Origin: Reclinomonas americana ATCC 50394
Lineage: Eukaryota; Jakobida; Jakobea; Jakobida
Direction: 5' to 3'
DNA: 64,000 nucleotides
Assembly: GCA_048213135.1 (NCBI GenBank)
Contig: PS015010.1
Coordinates: 1,178,001-1,242,000 of the forward strand
Shown here piece after piece: positions 1 to 8,847 of the stretch. Position numbers and translations under genes: made by a program. The notes under the pieces were generated by a model. That model was not told the DNA's origin. It saw nothing but the letters and a program-made list of their open reading frames with translations, and did not search any database. Each line of letters begins with the position of its first letter. Within the stretch, counting starts at the first letter, position 1.

Positions 1-385
1 CAATAATTACCAGTTTACATTATTCAATTATACAGCACCGGTTTACTACCTGCGGTTGAAGTCGGTGGATATGGATGGAAAACCTAAGTACAGTTCTGTT
101 ATCGTTGTGCGAATGAGTGGCAGGTTACAAAAATCGATGGTTGTTTCCCCTAACCCGGTCCAGGATAGAATTTCTGTTCGTATCATTTCTGATGTGGCAG
201 CAGCAGCCGGTGTTCATTTGCTGAATTCAGCCGGGCAGGTGCTGTATCAAACCGAAACACAACTCCTGAAAGGAGAAAATGCGTTGTATCTCAATCCTTC
301 TTTGAAATTGACTAATGGAATTTATATAATCACCGCCGTTGTAGGTGGTGAAAGGCTGACACAAAAAATAATGATCAGCAGATGA
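1..385 (+). CDS. C-terminal end of a T9SS-secreted protein (partial)
   Basis: Only the last ~128 codons are in the window; the reading frame is open from position 2 and the gene begins upstream. The visible start (YYLRLKSVDMDGKPKYS) is the usual strand-rich segment that precedes a type IX secretion sorting domain in Bacteroidota. It is followed by a type A sorting domain: VSPNPVQDRISVRI, then a GQVLYQ segment, and a final GGERLTQKIMISR strand. Such tails direct export across the outer membrane by the Por system. What the cargo domain does cannot be told from here. A strong terminator follows at 413-436. Confidence 0.85.
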   Translation, partial: NNYQFTLFNYTAPVYYLRLKSVDMDGKPKYSSVIVVRMSGRLQKSMVVSPNPVQDRISVRIISDVAAAAGVHLLNSAGQVLYQTETQLLKGENALYLNPSLKLTNGIYIITAVVGGERLTQKIMISR

Positions 386-412
386 TTTTTTAGGGCGTAT
401 AGTTTTACAGTT

Positions 413-436
413 GCCCGGAGCGATCCGGGCTTTTTT
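413..436 (+). terminator. Rho-independent terminator after the T9SS protein
   Basis: A perfect 7-bp stem GCCCGGA/TCCGGGC with a GCGA loop (413-430) is followed directly by six T residues. It lies 28 bp after the stop codon of the sorting-domain gene and separates it from the convergent amine oxidase gene. Confidence 0.85.
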
Positions 437-459
437 ATGCCCAGGCCTTGTATCTTCAC

Positions 460-510
460 ATGATCTCATTTCCAAATCAACACATCTTCAAATCATCCAT
501 CAAATCTTCC
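460..510. repeat. Intergenic ATTTGAAGATG-type low-complexity repeat
   Basis: Read on the minus strand, this stretch contains words such as GATTTGAAGATG and GATTTGGAAATG. It closely resembles the sequence at 3884-3920. It lies at the 3' end of the amine oxidase gene and overlaps its last codons. Confidence 0.45.
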
Positions 511-1855
511 CTGCCGCTTCCTCCCCGGTATTGATAGCTCCTTCCATAAAACCCTGCCAGTCGGCCAGGTGCTCGCCGGCGAAATGGGTGTGCAGGTGCG
601 GTTGCCGCAGGATGGGCCGCAGGCCGAACCATTGCCCCTTTCCATAGATGGCATAAGCGCCGCGGGAATATTCATCGTTGCCCCAGTAATAATTGGTTTG
701 TTTGTCGATCATGCCTTTGATGTCACCAAAGTAAGGCGACAGGTTTTGGTGAAGTGTGTCGGCTTTCCATTGCTCAGACTGGTTGGCGATGACGGCGGCT
801 TTGTCACCAATGGAATACGAGATCAGCACTCCTTTTTGCGATGCCTGGTTCTTGGTGGCGTGATAAAAATAATGCGAAGGCCCGTCGGTGATCATGTCGA
901 AACTTTCCTCCTTCCAGAAACGGGTATTGAACTGAACGGGATTTTTATTGATACGTGCATATTGCAGCTGGTCCAGTGCATTGCGCATGGGTAAAGGCAG
1001 CGCCGGTTCCCATTGCATATTCTTCACCGCAAAAGTGGGTGCAGTGCAGATGAGTTTGTCTGCCTCAAATTTTTCACCATTCTCACAGTATACAGTAACG
1101 CCTTTCTGCTGAACAATACGTTTTACTTTATAGCCGGTCCTGATGTGTTCGGCGCCGATCTTTTCCGCCAGCCGTTTGGCAAGCATGCTGTTGCCCCCTT
1201 TTATTTTGAAATCCATCTCATTCTTCGGACTACTTTCTGCGTATTCGGCGAGTGCGCCAAAGGCGGAAACGGAACGGATGGTTTCGCCAAAATCGGTACT
1301 GTCGGCCAGCTCGCGGATATCGAGATCGCGGCCGCTGCAGCCATTGTTGACGAGGTAACGCCACCAGTCGATCTTATCCAGTTTGCGTTTATCCAATTCC
1401 GTAAGCTGGCCGTATCCTTTGATGATCTCTTCAAATTTGGTTTTCCATTCGGGAGAATAGTCCCATTCACCGTTGCGGGCATATTTTCCCTGGTAAATAA
1501 GATGGGTATCGAACTGGTTGTTCTCCATTTCAAGTTCCATCTCCTGTATCAGCTCTTTGAGGCGGGTGTGAGACGCTCCTACCCATTCGGCACCCAGTTC
1601 AATAACGAGTTTGTCGGCATCGTCCATTTGGTGAGAAAATACACGGCCACCAACGCGGTTGCGGGCTTCGAGTATCACGAAATCTATTTTTCGTTTGCTC
1701 AGCTGGTAAGCCGCGGCCAATCCTGCAAAGCCCGCTCCTATAATGATCACTTTTGGTTTTTTGCCAATAAAAAAAGAAGCGGCTGGTGAAGAAGCGAAAA
1801 GCAACCCGGCTCCTGCCAGGGCGGTTTGTTTGAGGAACCCGCGGCGTGTGGTCAT
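500..1855 (-). CDS. FAD-dependent flavin amine oxidase, Tat-exported
   Basis: The 451-residue protein starts with a twin-arginine signal (TTRRGFLKQTALAGAG), so it is probably folded with FAD in the cytoplasm and exported. An N-terminal Rossmann motif VIIIGAGFAGLAAA (about residues 35-50), the following EARNRVGGRV segment and a C-terminal FAD-contact region (HFAGEHLADWQGFMEGA) place it in the monoamine oxidase/phytoene desaturase-like amine oxidase family. Members oxidise amines or amino acids with release of hydrogen peroxide. The substrate cannot be predicted. It is monocistronic and divergent from the CFI-box gene. Confidence 0.85.
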   Translation of the reverse strand: MTTRRGFLKQTALAGAGLLFASSPAASFFIGKKPKVIIIGAGFAGLAAAYQLSKRKIDFVILEARNRVGGRVFSHQMDDADKLVIELGAEWVGASHTRLKELIQEMELEMENNQFDTHLIYQGKYARNGEWDYSPEWKTKFEEIIKGYGQLTELDKRKLDKIDWWRYLVNNGCSGRDLDIRELADSTDFGETIRSVSAFGALAEYAESSPKNEMDFKIKGGNSMLAKRLAEKIGAEHIRTGYKVKRIVQQKGVTVYCENGEKFEADKLICTAPTFAVKNMQWEPALPLPMRNALDQLQYARINKNPVQFNTRFWKEESFDMITDGPSHYFYHATKNQASQKGVLISYSIGDKAAVIANQSEQWKADTLHQNLSPYFGDIKGMIDKQTNYYWGNDEYSRGAYAIYGKGQWFGLRPILRQPHLHTHFAGEHLADWQGFMEGAINTGEEAAGKI

Positions 1856-1943
1856 GCAGTTGGTTTTTTGGAAAAGTAGGTATTTTATGGAAAGTGTGCA
1901 ATACCTTTTTGTGGTAAAAGGCCTTTCTCTTTACCGGGATAAA

Positions 1944-1968
1944 ATACCCTGCGGCGGGTATGGGCCGC
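1944..1968 (+). promoter_or_regulatory. Overlapping inverted repeats upstream of the CFI-box gene
   Basis: ATACCC (1944-1949) can pair with GGGTAT (1956-1961), while GCGGC (1951-1955) can pair with GCCGC (1964-1968). The two stems share bases and cannot form together. The second is followed by CTTTT. The site is about 35 bp upstream of the ATG at 2003 in the divergent promoter region. A regulatory role is inference. Confidence 0.3.
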
Positions 1969-2002
1969 CTTTTACCGTTACGGTATTTTTAAATAAAAAC
2001 CC

Positions 2003-2836
2003 ATGAACCGTCGCCACTTCATTCAATCCGGCAGCCTGGCACTGGCTGCTGTCGCTGGTTTGCCCCATGCGGTAAAAAGCATGCCGCCATCTCCGTCATT
2101 CGACAGAACCGCCTACCGCACTACGCCTGATCCTTATAAAAAAGGACAATGGTTGTACGAGATGCTGATCGATCATAACGGGTTCCAGAATTTTGCCAGG
2201 GCACCGGATACAGACAAGGTGATCATCCTGAAAGCCGCTTATTGCGAAACCACGGATTTTTACAATCCCACGTCCAAAGCGGAATTCAAATACAAAATAA
2301 AATCGGCGGAGAAGGAAACCAGTGATGGGCAAAACTGGATCATCAATACCAAATTCGATAACAAAATATCCGGCGATCTTAAACTGCCGAAAGATTTTCC
2401 TAAAAATCCAAAGCTCCGTTGCCTGCCTTATGGCAACATAGATATCCTGGGCAAGGAAGGCAATGCCTGGCTGACGCTGAATTATCCTGCGGCCACTTCC
2501 TCATCGGGCAGCAGTAATGGTTGTTTCCTTACTACGGCCTGTGTGCAGCATAAGGGGTTGCCCGATAATTGTGACGAACTGGATACCCTGCGTTTGCTGC
2601 GTGATCGCCATATGCTGTCAACTGCGGAAGGAAGAGCACTCGTAAAAACTTATATCGCCCATGCGCCGCAACTGGTACAAACCATCGACGGGTATGATAA
2701 TAAAAAGGAGATATACACTTATATGTACGAGCACATGATATTGCCGTCGGTTCAGCTGGTAAAAGAAAATCGTTTTGAAGAAGCCGTTGAATTATACAGC
2801 CGGTTCACGTCAGCCTTGTATGAAAAGTACAATTAA
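2003..2836 (+). CDS. Tat-signal protein with C-terminal CFI-box-like domain
   Basis: The 277-residue protein opens with a Tat-like signal (NRRHFIQSGSLALAAVAG). A middle region of about 140 residues matches no family I recognise. The C-terminal ~100 residues begin with GCFLTTACV (C174, C180), then GLPDNC (C190) and ELDTLRLLRDR, a cysteine-containing box seen at the ends of many Bacteroidota proteins and resembling the CFI-box. The function of that box is unknown to me; the conserved cysteines suggest a metal site or disulfides. The gene ends exactly one base before the convergent permease gene. Confidence 0.6.
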   Translation: MNRRHFIQSGSLALAAVAGLPHAVKSMPPSPSFDRTAYRTTPDPYKKGQWLYEMLIDHNGFQNFARAPDTDKVIILKAAYCETTDFYNPTSKAEFKYKIKSAEKETSDGQNWIINTKFDNKISGDLKLPKDFPKNPKLRCLPYGNIDILGKEGNAWLTLNYPAATSSSGSSNGCFLTTACVQHKGLPDNCDELDTLRLLRDRHMLSTAEGRALVKTYIAHAPQLVQTIDGYDNKKEIYTYMYEHMILPSVQLVKENRFEEAVELYSRFTSALYEKYN

Positions 2837-3886
2837 TCAGGCGGATTTTATACGGGGGTCAACAATACGGTAGAGTACATCGGCCATCATATTGACCAGG
2901 ATAAAGATGCAGGCACTGATGAGTACGGAGCCCATCACCACCGGGTAGTCGAGTTTTTCCAGTGCATCAACAGTCACCTTGCCAATGCCTTTCCACCCGA
3001 AAATATACTCTACAAAAAAAGCGCCTGCCAGCAGTTCGGCAAACCAGCCGGTAATGGCGGTGATAACGGGGTTGAGTGCGTTGCGCAGGGCATGACGGAA
3101 GATGATCCTTCGCCGGGGCAAACCCTTGGCATAAGCGGTACGAATATAATCCTGCCCCAGTACGTCGAGCATAGAACTGCGGGTAAGCTGTGTAATGATG
3201 GCGAGAGGCCGTATGCCCAGTGTGAAAGCCGGCAGTATAAGGTTCTTTAAACTGAGGTACCGCTTCCCTGTCACTTCATCAATACCCATCCAGCTGCCGG
3301 TAAGGTTGAGGCCGGTATAGGCATGCAGCACCACCCCAAATAAAAACGCCACAATAATCGCCATGAAAAATGAAGGTGCCGATATGCCGGCAATACTGCT
3401 AAATACGGCGGAACTGTCGAGCCAGGTGCCTTTCTTCACGGCGGCCAGTACACCCAGGGATATGCCCACAATGGTGGCAAAAAGCATAGCTGCCAATGCC
3501 AGGATGAGGGTGCCGGGCAGGGCTTCCAGCAATACGGTCCCCACTTCTTTTTTTGTCTGGTAACTGCGGCGCAGGTAAGGTACTTTAATACCCACTTTGG
3601 TATTGCTGCCGATGAACCATCCTTTCAGTTGCTTCTTCTCTATTTCTTCCTTACTGTGTATGCAAATGGGTGATACGTCGTTGAGGTAAAGTACGAACTG
3701 TTTCCATTTGGGCTGATCGAGGTACAATTCCTTCCGGATATTGTCCATTGTTTTTTTATCTCCCGTTTGTCCTACGATCATGCGTGCAGGATCACCAAAT
3801 CCCTGGAACATGATGAATACAAGTACCACCACGCCCAGGAGGACCAATATCCCGTAGACAATTTTTTTAAGGAAGAACTTTATCAA
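2837..3886 (-). CDS. ABC transporter permease, OppB/DppB type
   Basis: The 349-residue inner-membrane protein has one N-terminal membrane helix (about 9-30) with the FGDPAR segment typical of OppB/DppB. A soluble insert of roughly 70 residues follows, then a five-helix permease domain. The EAA loop that contacts the ATPase is visible as RTAYAKGLPRRRIIFRHALRNAL-like sequence at about 225-250. Such permeases import peptides or nickel with a second permease, two ATPases and a binding protein. None of these partners is adjacent, so they must be encoded elsewhere. Confidence 0.85.
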   Translation of the reverse strand: MIKFFLKKIVYGILVLLGVVVLVFIMFQGFGDPARMIVGQTGDKKTMDNIRKELYLDQPKWKQFVLYLNDVSPICIHSKEEIEKKQLKGWFIGSNTKVGIKVPYLRRSYQTKKEVGTVLLEALPGTLILALAAMLFATIVGISLGVLAAVKKGTWLDSSAVFSSIAGISAPSFFMAIIVAFLFGVVLHAYTGLNLTGSWMGIDEVTGKRYLSLKNLILPAFTLGIRPLAIITQLTRSSMLDVLGQDYIRTAYAKGLPRRRIIFRHALRNALNPVITAITGWFAELLAGAFFVEYIFGWKGIGKVTVDALEKLDYPVVMGSVLISACIFILVNMMADVLYRIVDPRIKSA

Positions 3887-3920
3887 TTTGAAAATTTATC
3901 GATTTGAAGATGTAACGATG
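3884..3920. repeat. Intergenic ATTTGAAAATTT-type repeat
   Basis: The gap between the DoxX and permease genes contains ATTTGAAAATTTATCGATTTG followed by AAGATGTAACGATGAAG. It is a low-complexity word mixture related to the sequences at 460-510, 38880-38960 and 58165-58196. Confidence 0.45.
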
Positions 3921-3963
3921 AAGTCGTCTGCAATTCAATAGCTTTCTTCTATATGGTCTGCCT

Positions 3964-5097
3964 TTATTTGAATGAAGCCGCAATATCTTTTCCTCCCCAT
4001 TTCTTTTGTACTACAGGGCCTTTCATAAGGTAGAGGGTAACATCATTTCGGGCAGCGGTTTTAATGGCAGTCATATCGCAGGTGAAGATGGCTGGTTTGA
4101 ATCCGTCTTCTGCCAGTTTATAACTGTTTCCCAATATATCCAGTGCCGCCGTCCTGTTGGATGTAATGGCGTACACCGGTATTTTCGCGGTGCGGGCACT
4201 TTGGTAAATGTGCTCAATCTCCTCCACATCCGTTTTTCCCAGTACCGGGTTTTTCAGGAACAGCAAATAGTAGTTGCCGGGTTGTGACAGTACAGCTTCT
4301 GTTGTATCTGCACCTTCGGCAGTCTTAAAATTAAAGTCGTTGATAAGGGGCACATTGTTACGCCCTTTTTGTACCAGCACTTCTTTACGTTCCACGAATG
4401 TCCAGGTGCTGTCGGGTATGGCGTCTACTTTAAAGTCCTGTTTCTTCCCTCCTTTTTCATAGACAAACGTATAATCGAATTTATCCTGTACGGCGTCTTT
4501 TGGCATTTTGCGCAGTTCGATGATATTGTTGCCCACTTTATAAGGCAGGCAATCTTTTACCGGCAAATGGCCGAGTACATACCATTGTAAAAAAGAAACG
4601 CCCAGCAAACTGAGCAACAGTAAAGCCCAGGTTACCGTCGCGGAAAATAAGGGTTTAATGTGCTGCCTGCCGAAAAGTATCACCAGCACTAATACAAGAA
4701 GTATAATGTCTTTGGTGAACGTTTGTATGGGTGTAAGCGGTATACAATCACCGAAACAGCCGCAGGCCCTGATCTTACCGCTGAACAGCACATAGCTGGT
4801 GAGGAAAGTAAAGAACAGCATCAGCAGTAACAGCAGCCAGGAAACGATTTTGATATGGCGGCCCAGCAGCAAAGCAACGCCCAGTATTACTTCCAGGGCA
4901 ATCATCAGCACAGAGAACAGCAGGGCGTGCTGGTAAAGCCAGTCCATGCCGCTCTTCCAGTACCCGTCGCGGGCCCACACTTCAAAAAACTCCTGCATTT
5001 TGTAGGCCAGCCCCAGCGGGTCAATGGCTTTCACCAGGCCGGAAAAGATGAAGAGGGCGCCTACCAGTATTCTTGCTGCATTAACGATTGCTTTCAT
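3964..5097 (-). CDS. DoxX/MauE-like membrane protein, BT_3928 family
   Basis: The 377-residue protein has about four to five membrane helices in its first 180 residues, with the DoxX-type start GALFIFSGLVKAIDP and a CGCFGDC cysteine cluster after helix three. The C-terminal ~200 residues form a soluble domain of thioredoxin-like layout without a CxxC pair. MauE/DoxX proteins are linked to redox or disulfide handling at the membrane; the role of this family is not established. It follows the DUF1599 gene by 28 bp in the same direction, a pairing common in the phylum. Confidence 0.75.
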   Translation of the reverse strand: MKAIVNAARILVGALFIFSGLVKAIDPLGLAYKMQEFFEVWARDGYWKSGMDWLYQHALLFSVLMIALEVILGVALLLGRHIKIVSWLLLLLMLFFTFLTSYVLFSGKIRACGCFGDCIPLTPIQTFTKDIILLVLVLVILFGRQHIKPLFSATVTWALLLLSLLGVSFLQWYVLGHLPVKDCLPYKVGNNIIELRKMPKDAVQDKFDYTFVYEKGGKKQDFKVDAIPDSTWTFVERKEVLVQKGRNNVPLINDFNFKTAEGADTTEAVLSQPGNYYLLFLKNPVLGKTDVEEIEHIYQSARTAKIPVYAITSNRTAALDILGNSYKLAEDGFKPAIFTCDMTAIKTAARNDVTLYLMKGPVVQKKWGGKDIAASFK

Positions 5098-5125
5098 AAG
5101 TCATTATTTCGTTTGTCCGTAGCTG

Positions 5126-5674
5126 TTATGATGCGTGAATTTTTTCTTCAATGAGTATCAGGGCAAACACGGCATAGTTGATGATGTCGTAAAAATTGGC
5201 GTCGATGCCTTCGCTGATGATGGTTTGTCCTTCATTCGCCAGTATCTGCTTAATGCGGAGGATTTTGGCGAGGATCAGGTCTGCAAAACTCTCCTGGCTC
5301 ATCTCCCGCCAGGCTTCGCCGTAATCATGATTCTTGTCGGTCATCAGCTGTTTGGCGATGGCGGTCTTCTGGTTATACAGTTCGGCTACTTTCTCTGCCG
5401 GAAGATCTTCCACTTCCTCATCGTGTATATCGAGCTGTATAAGGCCTATGATGCCGTAATTGAGTATGCCTTTGAATTCGCTGATGATATCGTCGCCGAT
5501 CTTTTGCGTGCCTTTTTCCTGTATGGTGCGTATGCGCCTGGCTTTGATGTAGATCTGGTCGGCTACGGAAATAATGCGGTATACCCGCCAGGAAGTGCCG
5601 TAGTCCATGGTCTTTTTTATAAACACGTCGCGGCATCCCGCTACTGCTTCATCATATTGCTGATTCGTATCCAT
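5126..5674 (-). CDS. DUF1599 domain protein
   Basis: The 182-residue soluble protein consists of two similar halves. Each carries the motif of a helix ending in DYG and a W: KTMDYGTSWR near residue 25 and KNHDYGEAWREMS near residue 115, and each is followed by a helical stretch with an R-I-KQ/RTIQ element. This repeat marks the DUF1599 family, also listed as a nucleotide-modification-associated domain. Its biochemical activity is unknown to me. It leads a small operon with the DoxX gene and is divergent from folP across 47 bp. Confidence 0.75.
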   Translation of the reverse strand: MDTNQQYDEAVAGCRDVFIKKTMDYGTSWRVYRIISVADQIYIKARRIRTIQEKGTQKIGDDIISEFKGILNYGIIGLIQLDIHDEEVEDLPAEKVAELYNQKTAIAKQLMTDKNHDYGEAWREMSQESFADLILAKILRIKQILANEGQTIISEGIDANFYDIINYAVFALILIEEKIHAS

Positions 5675-5699
5675 TTATAGTAACTTAGTGTTCTGTCTT

Positions 5700-5707
5700 C
5701 AAAAATA
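5700..5707 (-). promoter_or_regulatory. -7 box for the DUF1599 gene
   Basis: On the minus strand this reads TATTTTTG, a full match to the Bacteroidota TAnnTTTG -7 consensus. It lies 25 bp upstream of the DUF1599 ATG in the gap shared with folP. No clear -33 TTG is seen. Confidence 0.5.
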
Positions 5708-5721
5708 ACTCAAAACAACCG

Positions 5722-6558
5722 ATGTACCGCATAAACTGCAAAGGCAAACTCTTCAGCTGGACCGATCCCCTGGTGATGGGTATTATCAATGCCACTCCCG
5801 ATTCATTCGCCGGCGGGCATTTGGAGAAAGGCGTGGATGGCATTGTGCAGATGGCCGGAACGATGATCGCTGAAGGTGCAGATATACTGGATATCGGCGG
5901 GCAAAGCACACGTCCGGGTAGCGTTCGTGTACCGGCAGTGGAAGAAACAGAGCGGGTATTACCCGTGATCACGGCCATTCACCAACAGTGGCCTGAAGTA
6001 CTGCTTTCCATCGACACGTACCATCATGAAGTGGCCCGTGCGGCGGTAAATGCAGGCGCATCAATCGTTAATGATATCAGCAGCGGCGATATGGATGGCC
6101 GCATGCTGGCAACGGTGGCAGCATTGAAAGCTCCTTACATCTGCATGCATATGAAAGGCCGGCCCGATACCATGCAAGCGGATCCGCAATATGGCAATGT
6201 GGTAACTGAAGTGCTGGACTACCTGGTACAAAAAATAGAAGCTTGTCGCAACGCCGGGATTGATGACGTGATCATTGACCCCGGGTTTGGATTCGGTAAA
6301 AACATACAACACAATTTCCGGTTGCTGCATGGCCTGGCCAGCCTGGGTATTACCGGTAAGCCTGTCCTCGCCGGGCTTTCCCGTAAGAGTACCATCTGGA
6401 AAACACTGGGCATCACTCCCGCCGAAGCGCTGAACGGTACAACGGTGCTGAATACCATTGCCCTGCAGCAGGGAGCAGCCATCCTCAGGGTGCATGATGT
6501 AAAAGCAGCTAAAGAAGCCGTCGTTCTTTATACAGCGTATAAAAAAACGCCACGATAA
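5722..6558 (+). CDS. folP: Dihydropteroate synthase
   Basis: FolP condenses para-aminobenzoate with 6-hydroxymethyl-dihydropterin pyrophosphate to make dihydropteroate in folate synthesis. The 278-residue length is normal for the TIM-barrel enzyme. Signature segments are present: MGIINATPDSFAGG near residue 20, ADILDIGGQSTRPGS near residue 52, a DxxHH segment (SIDTYHHEVA), INDIS/VNDISSG, and DPGFGFGKN followed by GLSRKS near residue 220. The gene stands alone and its 3' end overlaps the terminator of the convergent FKBP gene. Confidence 0.95.
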   Translation: MYRINCKGKLFSWTDPLVMGIINATPDSFAGGHLEKGVDGIVQMAGTMIAEGADILDIGGQSTRPGSVRVPAVEETERVLPVITAIHQQWPEVLLSIDTYHHEVARAAVNAGASIVNDISSGDMDGRMLATVAALKAPYICMHMKGRPDTMQADPQYGNVVTEVLDYLVQKIEACRNAGIDDVIIDPGFGFGKNIQHNFRLLHGLASLGITGKPVLAGLSRKSTIWKTLGITPAEALNGTTVLNTIALQQGAAILRVHDVKAAKEAVVLYTAYKKTPR

Positions 6559-6568
6559 AATCGCGGCG
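6541..6568 (-). terminator. Terminator of the FKBP/NrnA operon
   Basis: On the minus strand the stem CGCC-G-CGAT/ATCG-T-GGCG (one internal mismatch, plus-strand 6548-6568) is followed by seven T residues. It overlaps the last codons of folP, so the two convergent genes are packed tightly. On the plus strand CCTTTTG follows the hairpin, so weak bidirectional action is possible. Confidence 0.7.
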
Positions 6569-6596
6569 CCTTTTGTATTTGAGTAAGATCGCTTGC

Positions 6597-7649
6597 TTAT
6601 TTTTTAGGAGCGTTGGCTTCCATCGCTTTGCGGATGCTGTCTGCACGCAGGCGCTGCATCTCTTCCATTTTCTTTTGTTCTGCTTCCATCTGGGCCATTT
6701 TCTCGTCTTCAGAGATCACGTTGGTTACGTGAATGTCGAACACCAGGTTATCATTTGGTTTGATCAATGGGGCCCTTCCGTCTTTACCATAAGCCAGTGA
6801 AGAAGGAATATAGAAAACAGCTTTACCGCCATTTTTCAGTTGCTGCAGACCGTCGAACCAGCCCAGCACTACATTAAACTGGCTCATCACCACTTCATAA
6901 GCGGGTTTGCCTACACCGAATTTGGGGTCGGTATTAGAGTCAAATACGATAGCGCTGTCGAGTGTTTTGCCGGTATAGTATACACTGACTACACTGTTTT
7001 GATCGATGGCTGCACCAGTGCCGGGGTCCTGGATAGCTACATAAACACCCCATTTGGTTTTGGTGGCCTTGATGTTATTTTTTGCCAGGTAATCGCTGAT
7101 GATCTTGTCATCAATGGCCAGTTGTGCCTTATTTTTTTCGATGTCTTTTTCAATAGCTTCCAGCTGCTTTTTGTATATCCTTGGCTTTGACAGTTTCAGT
7201 TCGGCTTTTTGTGCGCTGTCTGCCTGTTCTTTGGTAGAGAAAATATTCACCATTTTAACAGTCGTATACAGCACGTCGCCTTTTTTCATAAAAGGAGGCA
7301 TAGGTTGTGTAATGAAAATGCTGTCAACAGAACGCCTGATCACTACGCTGTCGCCTTTGCGCAGCTGGCTGATGATCTTGTAATATTCAGGGGGTGTTGA
7401 AACAGAGTCGAGGACCTGTATAGAGGACATGAAATCGCGGCTGTCGGATAAGGTGGTATCTTTCCTGGCACCTTTCAGACTCAGCGCTATATGCATCTGT
7501 ATGAAGCTGCCATAAGTCACTTTGTTGCCGCTGCCATCAGCTATGATCTTGTACTCGAGGCCTTTGTCGCCTTTTTTAAAGCTGCCACCATTTTTGCAGG
7601 CTGCAAAAGCCACAACGCAGAACAGGGCCAGATACGAAAGTTGTTTCAT
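6597..7649 (-). CDS. FKBP-type peptidyl-prolyl isomerase lipoprotein
   Basis: The 350-residue protein has a lipoprotein signal ending VVAFAACKNG, so it is probably anchored in a membrane facing the periplasm. It contains two FKBP-like domains, about residues 25-130 and 190-315. The second is the better conserved, with VSVYYTGKTLDSAIVFDSN, GLQQLKNGGKAVFYIPSSLAYG and a closing NLVFDIHVTNV strand. A charged helix forms the C-terminus. It would assist folding of exported proteins. It follows the NrnA gene by 25 bp and is likely co-transcribed. Confidence 0.88.
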   Translation of the reverse strand: MKQLSYLALFCVVAFAACKNGGSFKKGDKGLEYKIIADGSGNKVTYGSFIQMHIALSLKGARKDTTLSDSRDFMSSIQVLDSVSTPPEYYKIISQLRKGDSVVIRRSVDSIFITQPMPPFMKKGDVLYTTVKMVNIFSTKEQADSAQKAELKLSKPRIYKKQLEAIEKDIEKNKAQLAIDDKIISDYLAKNNIKATKTKWGVYVAIQDPGTGAAIDQNSVVSVYYTGKTLDSAIVFDSNTDPKFGVGKPAYEVVMSQFNVVLGWFDGLQQLKNGGKAVFYIPSSLAYGKDGRAPLIKPNDNLVFDIHVTNVISEDEKMAQMEAEQKKMEEMQRLRADSIRKAMEANAPKK

Positions 7650-7674
7650 TGTATGTTTTTTGTTTTTTATAAAA

Positions 7675-8694
7675 TTAAAATTGATAACTGCTTAAAAGGT
7701 CTTTATTCTCTTTCATGGCGGCTTTGAATTTCGCCACTACTTCTTCCAGCGGTTCTTTATTGAAACCACCGGCTGCATTATAATGCCCGCCTCCATTAAA
7801 GTACTTGCGTGCAAAAGTGTTTACATCGAAACTGCCCTTGCTGCGGAAGGAACTCTTTCTTTCCTCTCCCCTGTCGATGATAATGGCAGCAAGACGAATG
7901 CCTTTGATACTAAGCGGAAAATTAACCAGCCCTTCCGTGTCGCCGGTCTTGATGTCGTAACGGATAAGATCCGTCTGCGGAATAGCGATCAGCGCTGAGT
8001 TGTATTCATAGAATACTTCCATCCTGTTCAGCAGCGTATTGCCGATAAAACGGAAACGGTTCTCAGAAAAATTATCGAACAGGTTCTCATGGATGATGCT
8101 GTGCTGCAATCCTGTCTCTTTCAAACCAGCCACCATGCGGTGAACACTGGCCGTTGTGGACGGAAAGCGGAAAGAGCCCGTGTCGGTCATTACACCTGCA
8201 TACAGGCAGCCGGAGATATCGTTGTTGATCTTTCCCGCATGACCTGATTCGATGATGAAATCGTAGATCATTTCGCAGGTGGAACTTTTTCCCGTATCGC
8301 TGATACCATAAGCGAATACCTCCGTTTGCGGTTCCTGGTGATGATCGATCAGTATCCTTTCGCCTTTGGCCTGTTTCAGTTTATCTTCCATACGCTTGGT
8401 ACGGCTGAGGGTATTGAAGTCGAGACAAAAGATCCAGTCTGCCGCGTCAATTGCCGCATCGGCTTTAACATGCTGCGATTCGTAATCGAGTACCTGTTTG
8501 CTGGCAGGCATCCAATTGAGGAAGCTGGCCCAGTTGGTGGGCGATATGACGGTAACCTGGTGACCGAACTGCAGCAGGAAATGATAAAGACCGAGCGAAG
8601 AGCCCATGGCGTCAGCATCAGGCTTCTGGTGCGTGGTGATCACCACTTTGCGGGGTTGTTCGAGCAGGGGGTATATATGGTATATTGATTGCAT
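7675..8694 (-). CDS. nrnA: DHH family phosphoesterase, NrnA-like
   Basis: NrnA-type DHH-DHHA1 enzymes degrade very short oligoribonucleotides and 3'-phosphoadenosine 5'-phosphate. The DHH domain motifs are visible: [12 protein letters not shown] near residue 22, LDFNTLSR, the DHH triad in LIDHHQEP near 120, and [11 protein letters not shown] near 172. The C-terminal DHHA1 motif is [10 protein letters not shown] near 310. I use the ATG at 8694, eight codons inside the longest frame, because homologs begin close to the first strand. It is divergent from ndk and heads an operon with the FKBP gene. Confidence 0.88.
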   Translation of the reverse strand: MQSIYHIYPLLEQPRKVVITTHQKPDADAMGSSLGLYHFLLQFGHQVTVISPTNWASFLNWMPASKQVLDYESQHVKADAAIDAADWIFCLDFNTLSRTKRMEDKLKQAKGERILIDHHQEPQTEVFAYGISDTGKSSTCEMIYDFIIESGHAGKINNDISGCLYAGVMTDTGSFRFPSTTASVHRMVAGLKETGLQHSIIHENLFDNFSENRFRFIGNTLLNRMEVFYEYNSALIAIPQTDLIRYDIKTGDTEGLVNFPLSIKGIRLAAIIIDRGEERKSSFRSKGSFDVNTFARKYFNGGGHYNAAGGFNKEPLEEVVAKFKAAMKENKDLLSSYQF

Positions 8695-8820
8695 AAAGCG
8701 GCGGCAAAAGTAGGTCAAAGTTTCCAGTTTTCGGGCATTCGGGCCGTTGGTCTGTATCTATTAGTTTTGTTAAACCCGCAGAAAACCGCAGCGCAGGCAA
8801 CTTCTGAAAGGAAAAGCTTA

Positions 8821-8828
8821 TATCTTTG
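8821..8828 (+). promoter_or_regulatory. -7 box for ndk
   Basis: TATCTTTG is a full match to TAnnTTTG, 19 bp upstream of the ndk ATG. No convincing -33 TTG lies at the expected distance. A short leader is implied. Confidence 0.5.
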
Positions 8829-8847
8829 CGGCTCAAAAAATCAAATA

